From the NCBI GenBank assembly GCA_036003885.1, contig DASYSA010000265.1, forward strand, positions 1 through 15,668: 15,668 nucleotides of DNA, in the 5' to 3' direction. The translations under genes were made by a program, and so were the position numbers. Below, piece by piece: positions 1-6,700 of the stretch. The DNA comes from DASYSA01 sp036003885. Lineage in GTDB: Bacteria > Acidobacteriota > Blastocatellia > UBA7656. Position 1 is the first letter of the stretch, and each line of letters starts with the position of its first letter. A model generated the notes under the pieces. It was not told where the DNA came from. It searched no databases and saw only the letters and a list, made by a program, of their open reading frames with translations.

Positions 1-75
1 ACTTTGCCGCGAATTGAGTCCCACTTTTAGTCAACGGCTGACGCCCTGTACGACCTTAGCGGCCTCGCTTCCCCG

Positions 76-104
76 TTGAAAACATCCAACGAGTTGAATA
101 ATAT
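76..104 (+). promoter_or_regulatory. Sigma70-type promoter for the small Rho-N-like gene
   Basis: TTGAAA at 76-81 and TAATAT at 99-104 are separated by exactly 17 bases, matching the -35/-10 consensus at five of six positions each. The predicted transcription start is near 111, leaving a leader of about 30 nt. The Shine-Dalgarno GGGAGGA at 124-130 lies 9 bases before the ATG at 140. The call is by consensus only. Confidence 0.6.
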
Positions 105-139
105 GCGCCACTAATTGAATAAAGGGAGGAACGATACAC

Positions 140-460
140 ATGGCTTACACCCTGGAAGAACTCAAGAAGAAGACCGTCGCCCAGCTTCGTGAGATCGCCA
201 AAGCCAGCGACCACGATGCACTCAAGGGCTACAGCGTTATGCATAAGCACGAGCTGCTGCGAGCGCTTTCGAAGTCACTCAATATCGAGCACGAGCACCA
301 CGAAGTCGTCGGCTTGAATAAGGCCGCCATCAAGGCCCAGATCAAAGAACTCAAGCACAAGCGGGATGAGGCGGTCGGTGTTCACGACAGTACCCGCCTG
401 AAGGAAGTCCGCCGAAAGATCCATCGGCTCAAGAGGATGATTCATAAGGCAACTGTTTAG
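140..460 (+). CDS. Small Rho N-terminal/SAP-like domain protein
   Basis: This is a 106-residue soluble protein with no signal peptide or membrane segment. Residues 4-48 (TLEELKKKTVAQLREIA ... KHELLRALSKSL) have the helix-turn-helix spacing and conserved Leu/Lys pattern of the Rho N-terminal and SAP-like nucleic-acid-binding folds. A His/Glu cluster (HEHH, 51-54) separates this from a strongly basic, probably coiled or hairpin-helical second half (61-103, rich in Lys, Arg and His). The basic charge and the domain suggest nucleic-acid binding; no partner or target is visible. A good promoter and ribosome site lie just upstream (76-104, 124-130), so the start at 140 is secure and the gene is probably well expressed as a single unit. 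It could be a small nucleoid or RNA-binding protein. It is not Rho itself, because the ATPase is absent. Confidence 0.75.
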   Translation: MAYTLEELKKKTVAQLREIAKASDHDALKGYSVMHKHELLRALSKSLNIEHEHHEVVGLNKAAIKAQIKELKHKRDEAVGVHDSTRLKEVRRKIHRLKRMIHKATV

Positions 461-870
461 GACTTGCCGACAGATCCCGGGTGGCGCTTCATCGCAGAGG
501 GGCAGAGACTTGCCCTGCGAAGTTCCAATACCATCAAAACAGGCTCCGCCTTGACGGGCCCTTTCGGGCGGCAAAGAAAATCTGGACGGCGCGTGTCCTC
601 CTCCCTCTGCGGTCTTTAAACTTGCGGTGAGCAACTCTTTCCCCTCGTTTCTCCTTCCAACAAGATATGCTGTCCTCGTTTGCTCACTTCGCTGGAGATC
701 CACGCCTGCCCCGGGGGCGCCGACGAGTGGAAGTGTGTGAGATGACGGTGTTACCTTTTCCATGCGACGCGTCGAGGGGACCTGGATTCAGGCGATCAGT
801 AATCGCAGGCAATAAGGCTGGCAAAAGCCTTACCGAGATCAGCCACGCAGGGTCAGTAAGGGAGATTCAA
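461..870. other. 410-base gap, no gene supported
   Basis: I see no convincing coding sequence on either strand. A GC-rich inverted repeat at 546-571 (CCGCC ... GGCGG, with an alternative GCCC-TTTC-GGGC hairpin at 558-569) could end transcription of the gene stopping at 460, but no T-run follows. A second hairpin lies at about 805-822 (AAGGCT/AGCCTT, loop of 6) in the leader of the next gene. An open frame runs into the next gene from 667, but its composition and the start signals favour initiation at 871. The gap may therefore be a long 5' leader. Confidence 0.5.
858..864 (+). promoter_or_regulatory. Ribosome binding site fixing the start at 871
   Basis: AAGGGAG lies 6 bases before the ATG at 871 and is the best Shine-Dalgarno match upstream of this gene. 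It decides for 871 over the in-frame upstream ATG at 667, because the 871 start also puts a signal peptide at the N-terminus. Confidence 0.65.
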
Positions 871-1911
871 ATGATGATACAGAGAAGAACAGAGTGGATT
901 CGTTCAATGTCGGCGGCAGCGCTGGCGGTTCTTTTAATTTTTGGGATGTCGATGGCGGCATACTCGCAACAGCGGAGGACGGCCAAACCCGCACCCTTGA
1001 AACCGGCCGTCGGGTCGATCTTCGGACAGGGGTATCAGAGAGGATACGGTTCCGGCTTTACTCAAGGTCTTAATGATTGGCATAGAGGGGTGCCTCGCGA
1101 CTGGCAAAACTCCGGAGGTTACCAACAGCGCGAAAACTCCTACGATGCTCGCTATCGCAATTCCCAGGAGTACAGTCAGGGTTTCGAGCTCGGATTCGAG
1201 ATTGGTCATACGGATGGCTACTACGGCAGGGCGCGCAACCCGGCATTGCCGACCAACGCTCTGGTGCTGGCAAAGGCTGCCGCGATGGCGGACGCTCAAC
1301 GCGCGAGAGAGCAGCGCGATCAACAACAGCAACAACAGCAGCAAGAGCAACAGCGGCCCACTCGGTCGAGGCACACCGGCCCACCCGATATCGCCGCCGA
1401 CACCGAACTGCGCATTCGGCTCACCACGCCGATAGACACAAAACAAAACCGAGTCGGCGACTCCTTCTCTGCTGAGGTCATCATGCCTGCTGCATACGAA
1501 GGCGCCACAGTCACTGGCCACATCGCGGCTCTCAACCGTTCGGGCCGGGTAAGCGGAAAGACCGAACTCTCTCTTACGTTCGATAGCATCACCCTGTCTG
1601 ATGGCCGGAGCGGGCCGCTCAAGGCGGACCTGGTGAAGGTGATCGAATCTGAGAGCGTCAAGAAGGTCGACGCTGAGGGCCAGGTTGAAAGCGGCAGCCG
1701 GACTAACGACTCAGCAGTTCGCGGAGGCGTGGGGGCGACCGCAGGCGCCATAATCGGAGGTATCGCGGGCGGAGCGAAGGGCGCTATCCTGGGCGCGATA
1801 ATTGGCGGCGCGGCCGGCGTCGGAACTGTGTACGTCGAAGGCAACAAGGACCTGGTCATGGAGCGCGGCACCGAGATGGTGATTCGGACAGCCGGAAGAA
1901 GGGATCGCTGA
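871..1911 (+). CDS. Secreted glycine-zipper protein with Gly-repeat and Gln-tract
   Basis: This is a 346-residue exported protein. Residues 1-32 form a signal peptide: basic start, hydrophobic core AAALAVLLIFGMSMAA, likely cut near 32. Two segments carry Gly every fourth residue (54-66, GYQRGYGSGFTQG; 104-116, GFELGFEIGHTDG), resembling YxxGYxxGxxxG repeats. A Gln tract (151-158, then EQQ) forms a linker. Residues 178-260 look beta-rich and match the acidobacterial pattern of TELRIRLTTPIDTK, GDSFSAEV and VTGHI-type blocks. Residues 285-318 are a classic glycine zipper (GGVGATAGAIIGG ... GAIIGGAAGVG), followed by GNKDLVMERGTEMVIR. Such proteins sit in the periplasm or outer membrane, and the zipper can pack in a membrane. 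The function is unknown and no operon partner is seen. An upstream in-frame extension to 667 is rejected. Confidence 0.8.
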   Translation: MMIQRRTEWIRSMSAAALAVLLIFGMSMAAYSQQRRTAKPAPLKPAVGSIFGQGYQRGYGSGFTQGLNDWHRGVPRDWQNSGGYQQRENSYDARYRNSQEYSQGFELGFEIGHTDGYYGRARNPALPTNALVLAKAAAMADAQRAREQRDQQQQQQQQEQQRPTRSRHTGPPDIAADTELRIRLTTPIDTKQNRVGDSFSAEVIMPAAYEGATVTGHIAALNRSGRVSGKTELSLTFDSITLSDGRSGPLKADLVKVIESESVKKVDAEGQVESGSRTNDSAVRGGVGATAGAIIGGIAGGAKGAILGAIIGGAAGVGTVYVEGNKDLVMERGTEMVIRTAGRRDR

Positions 1912-1914
1912 GGG

Positions 1915-1959
1915 CAGAGGCCAGGGGTCGGGTGGCAGGAGATCAGGGCCAGAGGCCAG
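1915..1959. repeat. Short direct repeat CAGAGGCCAG
   Basis: The 10-mer occurs at 1915-1924 and 1950-1959, directly after the Gly-zipper stop codon. The sequence between is made of similar AGG/CCAG pieces, so this may be the remnant of a decayed tandem array like those elsewhere in the window. Confidence 0.5.
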
Positions 1960-2057
1960 CGCGCCGATGTACTTTCATGGGGGCAATTGAAAGTAGGACT
2001 CGCTGCGAGAATTTGCTTTGACTCCTGCCCTCGACCTGGCTCGACGAGGGCCGCCCA

Positions 2058-2268
2058 TCTCATTAACACCCCACTTCAGTGCGGTGTTAATTCCGGAGCG
2101 ATGACGGAACCGTTTTAGCGGTTTCCTCCCGTTGCAGCCACCGCCTTCCGCGACAAGATTCTGCACGTAAGATTGAGCTCACCTTGGGCGGATCGGAAAC
2201 CCGTTAAAACGGTTCCACCAGCACTGTTCCCGCACGAGGCATCCCACTGAAGCGGGGTGTTAATGAGA
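2058..2268. repeat. 211-bp palindromic (MITE-like) element with terminal inverted repeats
   Basis: The ends 2058-2081 and 2245-2268 are inverted copies matching at 23 of 24 bases (TCTCATTAACACCCCACTTC... against its complement). A second, inner pair at 2106-2126 and 2195-2216 (GGAACCG...GGTTTCC type) is also inverted and nested symmetrically, with gaps of 24 and 28 bases. Each arm is itself nearly palindromic; the left end folds as ATTAACACC/GGTGTTAAT (2062-2070 with 2083-2091). The centre, 2127-2194, is unpaired sequence with no open frame of note. There is no transposase and I found no target-site duplication. It could be a non-autonomous mobile element or a structured RNA. Confidence 0.7.
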
Positions 2269-2407
2269 ACGGATGTTCCCGCCACCTTGAGTCCCTTTAA
2301 TCCACCTCCTTCATGCGGCTCCGCGCCTTGGTGTCTTAGCGCCTAGCGGGCGGCTTTGGACTCTGGTAATTTAGTCGTTGCGCCGCTTCCTGATCCCGGA
2401 CCGACGA

Positions 2408-3649
2408 ATGACAAGCTCAACTCGCATACGATATCCCAAACTCCGAAACATCGACATACGGCCCATCGTTCACGAGGGCCGTACCTTGCTCCTGTTGCGG
2501 GATCCGCTTCAACTCAGCGAGGCAGTTCTGCTGGTTCCTCCCCAGCTCGCCAGCGTGCTTGCGCTGTGCGATGGAAGGCGCGAAGACGCCCGCCATCTCA
2601 GCATAGCTCATGCATTGATCTCAGGACTGGGGATCGAGCCGGGAACAATCGGCGAGCTCTTGTCGGCCCTGGATGAGGCGCTGCTGCTGGAGAATCAGCG
2701 CTTCACCGAAGCCCTTGGTCAAGCGCTGTCCTACTACCGCGAGGCTGAGGCGCGGCCACCGGCGCTCGCCGGCCAGTCTTATCCTGCTGATCCCGACGAG
2801 CTTCGACGCCTTCTGGAAAGCTACATCGAAGCCGCGGAAAACATCGACGCAATCCCTCAACCGCCTCGATCCAATGGCTGCGGACTGGTGAGTCCTCACA
2901 TCGATTACGCCCGCGGCGGACCGGTCTATGCCGCCGTGTGGAAACACGCTGAAGAGATGGTCAAAGCCGCGGAACTGGTCGTGCTCCTGGGCACAAATCA
3001 CTTCGGAGGAGAGAGGCCAGTCACTCTAACCCGCCAGAACTATGCAACACCTTTCGGCGTGCTTCCGACCGCGCGCGAGGTGGTGGACCGGGTTGCTGAA
3101 GCCATCGGCGAGGAACAGGTCTTTGCCGGCGAGCTTCATCATCGTGGCGAACATTCGATCGAACTGGCAGCAGTGTGGCTCCACTACATGCGTGACAGCC
3201 GGCCGGTCGAAATCGTTCCCATTCTCTGCGGCGGATTCGGCAATTTCGTCAGCAGCGATGCCGACGTTGAGAGCGATCGGGAAAACAACCTTCTGATCGA
3301 GGTTCTCAAACGTGAGACAGCCGGACGGCGGACTCTAATTGTGGCAGCGGGGGATCTGTCACACGTCGGCCCGGCGTTCGGCGGCGCGCCTGTGGAGATG
3401 GCGGGGCACGCCCGGCTGAAAGAGGCTGATGACGAACTGATCGAGCGGATGTGTGCAGGAGATGCGCGAGGTTTCTTCGAAGCGATCAAGCGAGTAGAGG
3501 ATAGAAACAACGTTTGCGGCGTGTCGCCAATCTATCTCGCAATGAGAATGCTGGGCGACGTGCAAGGCGAACGGGTGTCATACGATCGGTGTCCGGCCGA
3601 TGAACATGAGACTTCGTTTGTGTCCGTCTGCGGAGTCATCTTCCGGTGA
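2408..3649 (+). CDS. amrB: Memo-family protein, AmmeMemoRadiSam system protein B
   Basis: The 413-residue product carries the Memo fold, related to extradiol dioxygenases. Diagnostic blocks are AGQSYPADPDELRRLLE (121 on), SPHIDYARGG (162 on, His164), LGTNHFGG (His198), HHRGEHSIEL (His244, 245, 249) and AAGDLSHVG (Asp316, Ser318, His319). Human MEMO1 has Cys where this protein has Ser318; Ser is common in bacterial members as far as I recall. Residues 1-115 are an N-terminal extension whose pattern (PPQLASVLALCDGRR ... LLSALDEALLLEN) recalls a PqqD-like winged helix; that is inference. The usual partners, AMMECR1 and the radical SAM protein, are not in the window. I chose the ATG at 2408; a TTG at 2378 would add 10 residues. 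Neither has a strong ribosome site. The reaction of this family is not settled. Confidence 0.9.
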   Translation: MTSSTRIRYPKLRNIDIRPIVHEGRTLLLLRDPLQLSEAVLLVPPQLASVLALCDGRREDARHLSIAHALISGLGIEPGTIGELLSALDEALLLENQRFTEALGQALSYYREAEARPPALAGQSYPADPDELRRLLESYIEAAENIDAIPQPPRSNGCGLVSPHIDYARGGPVYAAVWKHAEEMVKAAELVVLLGTNHFGGERPVTLTRQNYATPFGVLPTAREVVDRVAEAIGEEQVFAGELHHRGEHSIELAAVWLHYMRDSRPVEIVPILCGGFGNFVSSDADVESDRENNLLIEVLKRETAGRRTLIVAAGDLSHVGPAFGGAPVEMAGHARLKEADDELIERMCAGDARGFFEAIKRVEDRNNVCGVSPIYLAMRMLGDVQGERVSYDRCPADEHETSFVSVCGVIFR

Positions 3650-3657
3650 GGAGAGGA

Positions 3658-3784
3658 GTGGGGGAATGGGAGAGTGGGAGAGTGGGAGAATGCGACTGGG
3701 AGAGTCTCCCATTCCCCCATTCTCCCATTCTCCCATTCTCCCATTCTCCCATTCCCCATTCTCCCATTCCCCACTCTCCCACTC
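3658..3784. repeat. Inverted 8-base repeat array between convergent genes
   Basis: The left arm (about 3658-3703) repeats GGGAGAGT/GGGAGAAT. The right arm (3705-3784) repeats the complement, TCTCCCAT/TCTCCCAC. The axis is at 3704, where GGGAGA-G-TCTCCC leaves almost no loop, so one strand could form a very long hairpin. It fills the space between the Memo gene (stop 3649) and the minus-strand macroglobulin gene (stop 3785), where it could act as a two-way terminator. The right arm is longer than the left, as expected from slippage. There are no unique spacers, so this is not a CRISPR array. Confidence 0.9.
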
Positions 3785-6700
3785 CTATTCCACAGTGAGC
3801 CGAGATGGCTGCAGCGCCTGCCGCAGGTCGGGATTGTAGTAGTCAAAGGCTAGCGAGGGTGATGTCAGCGCAGTCATTGCGAGCCTCGGGCGAATTGTGA
3901 ATGAAAACCGCGTGGTAGTGTTGCGAGGCCACACATAGAAAATCATGCTGTTTGGCGTGATCGAGTATTTGTCGATCCTGTGCCCCGCAAGCAAGGCCCG
4001 CAGTGTCGCGCGGTCAACATCAGCGCCCGGCGGCAACCCGATCTCCAGAATCGACATCCCGCTCTCTTCCCAATCGCTTCGTTTGAACCCCACCGAATAA
4101 GTCACCGGTTCACCCACTGCCGCGTGTTCCTTGTCGGCCTTGACACTCAAGGAGAAATTGTCAGTCGCGGCCGCGTTCGATTGTTGTAAATCCCAGCGAA
4201 CGTAGTATCGATAAACAAGCTGGACTCCAAGCCGCCAACTCGCCGAACGCAACTCGAGGCGATTGGCTCCCGCCTGTAACTGCGTCGTTAGGTCAATCTC
4301 TATGGCACTGCCATCTGATCCGCTGCCGACATCGATCCTCTTCAGCGGCTTCCCATTAACGACCAGGTCTATTCCGGCTGCCCTGGCCCCAGACTCCGAG
4401 TTATCGGCTGCTGCCATCAACGCCTGAAGCGATAGCAGCGTCGCTTGAGTTGAATGCCAGGACCCCTGGTAGTCTCGAGTGCGCGCCAGGTACAGCAACC
4501 CCTGATTCACTAATCGTCTGATAGGTTCCTCGTTACCCTCCTGGGCGGCGAGCGCTTGTAGGACGAGGGCCGTGGTTTCTATCTCACCGCCGCCTCCCCA
4601 TCCATAAAAGAGCGTGCGATGCGGTGACTGCCAGTGGGCGCCATCGCGATTCAGGACCGCGAGACTGATGAGTTGCTGTGCAACGGAGCGCTCGCGCTCG
4701 TGGTTCCCAGCGGCGCGCGCAGCCAGCGCGTAGAGCGCGAGACTATACGGATCCGTCATCGCTTTGCTGCTGCGGTCGAGGTAGTCGAAGGCGCGTTGAA
4801 GCTCTCCCGCGGCCTGCGAACCGCTCACAGCCAGGGCCCCAGCTATGTAAGCGGTCAACGCGTAGCCCGGACGCTCATCCCGGTGACGACCGAGGATCGT
4901 CCAGCTACCGTCCGGCCTTTGCTTCCGTAACAGCCATTGCGCGGCGGCGCTCCTTTTGGCATCGTCGACCTCGATGAAGTTACCCGCGTCGGCGAAGAAG
5001 CGAAGCGCATATGCGGTCAGCGCGACGTCTCCCTCTCCGTCGCCGAAATATGAGAAACCGCCGGTCGATGCGGGGAACGAGAGAACGCGCTGGTATCCAT
5101 CTTCGAGGTTACGCCGAGCTTGTCGCTCCAGCTTCTCCCAATCCACGGTGGACTTTGAAGGCCGGCCATGTTGCTTGAGATAACGGAGCACCAACACGTT
5201 TTCATAAGTCGACGACAGCGTCTGTTCCAGACAGCCCCAGGGGCGCTGGGCCATCCCCTCGATCGCCGCCAATGCACCGGCGAGCACGTTTGGATAGAGC
5301 TTAATAACGGCACGAGCCGAGCCGGGAATGGCAGCGGGCGGAATTTCGAATTCGTAAGATGCTTCGCGGTCGAGCAAGTCGCCACGCGCTGTGATCATCT
5401 CTTGTCCGTAGCGTGAAACCTGTACCGGCCGCTCGATCGCGTCGCCGGCTCCGCTGCCGGCCATCCCCGCCGCAGTAACACGACTGCTGAAATCTCCGGG
5501 CGTTAGCGCTCGCACCCTGAAATCGGTTCTGGAAGCCACATTGGGGGCGACTTCAACCTGGGTTGCGTTCGATCCCTCGAGGCTGAACCAGTCGGCCGGG
5601 TCCAGTGTCACTCTCACTGCGTGGGATTGATCGGAGTAATTGCGCAACACAACCGGTAAGCTGATCTCGTCGCCCTCCGTCAGAGCGGGCGGCAATTGTG
5701 GCTCAGCGATGAAGTCCTGAAAGGCGCGAATCTCCGTCGAGCCTGATCCCAGCCTTCCGTCGACGCTCGAGCCGACGACGGCGAGTTGCCATGTTGTAAT
5801 CGAGTCTGCCACCGGGAAGTTGAGGCGGGCGGTGCCGGTTGCGTCGGTAACGATCTGTGGCTGCCAGACCAGTGTTTCCGGGAAGTGCTGCCTGAGCCGT
5901 GGGGTTTCCAGTGGTTCTTCAAGCCTTCCGCTTCCACCGCCACCCCCGCCGCCCGAGCGGGTGACAACTCTGGCAGCATCGATCGTCGCCCTGAGACTAC
6001 CGGCCCTGGCTAACTCCAGGGGTTCACCTAAATAACCCTGATGAAGCCTTCCGCCGATCGAGGTTACGACTGCGGCGCTGAGCGCTCTCCTGGCTGCTCG
6101 ACCAGACAATACTTTTACATCCGACGAAACTGCTTGCCCCGTCGTCGCCACAACAGGCGGCTCTTCTTCTCGGCTTAAGTCGAACCTCAGTTCATTTTGG
6201 GTGCCCGGCGCGGCGATGACGTCAACCAGCGTGAGCCGGTTCGATTCACCCGATTCAAACGTGACCCTGTACATCCCGGGCGGCAATCCGGTGAGCTTGA
6301 AACGTCTACCGGTCTGCGTCACAGTTTCAAAGCTCGCGCCCGTCTCAAGATGTACAGCGCGCACCCGAACCCCAACGCCTGGAGCCCCACTGCCCCAGAC
6401 GTACGCGTGTATGGCCGCACTCGCCCTGCCCGCCAGCGGCTTCGCAGGAAAGCTCATCACTTGCTGTTCGATGTCATCTGTCGTACCGAACAAGTGGTCA
6501 CGCCCGGCGCTGGTGGCGACGACGGTGCGGGTCGGGGTATTGACCGGCCGCCAGACTTTCCAGTCTCCAAGGGCTGAATCCTTGCCGTTCCACTTTGCCA
6601 GCGGGACCTTCGAGTCCTGCATCTTGAAGCGATAGGCAACTCCCCACGGGTCCCGCAGATCTGCCTGGCCGCCCGTCGACGATGAAAGAACAGGCAGATC

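Larger units (their letters stand above)
1912..2407. other. Gene-free region rich in repeats and hairpins
   Basis: No gene is supported here. From left to right it holds: a direct repeat CAGAGGCCAG at 1915-1924 and 1950-1959; a hairpin at 1970-1995 (TACTTTCA/TGAAAGTA, 8 bp, 10-base loop); a second hairpin at 2027-2051 (7 bp, core CCCTCG/CGAGGG); the palindromic element at 2058-2268; and about 140 bases leading to the Memo gene with no clear promoter. Neither hairpin is followed by a T-run, so they are weak terminator candidates for the Gly-zipper gene. Confidence 0.6.

Noticed and set aside
546..571. Intrinsic terminator after the Rho-N-like gene
   Set aside because: The stem is present but no T-run follows and several foldings compete, so it is only mentioned in the gap description.
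770..870. Possible cyclic-di-GMP (GEMM) type riboswitch ahead of the Gly-zipper gene
   Set aside because: There is a small hairpin, but the conserved GEMM core elements and tetraloop/receptor are missing.
667..870. N-terminal extension of the Gly-zipper gene to the ATG at 667
   Set aside because: The 871 start has a proper ribosome site and gives a standard signal peptide; the extension has no recognisable domain.
1320..2069. Long minus-strand open frame (249 residues)
   Set aside because: It lies opposite the Gly-zipper gene, its start is a Cys/Leu-rich mirror of the Gln tract, and it has no family features.
3658..3784. CRISPR array
   Set aside because: Units are 8 bases and contiguous, without unique spacers, and no cas gene is near.
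6197..6635. Plus-strand frames within the macroglobulin gene
   Set aside because: The opposite strand holds a continuous 1797-codon gene with clear family motifs here, so these are mirror frames.
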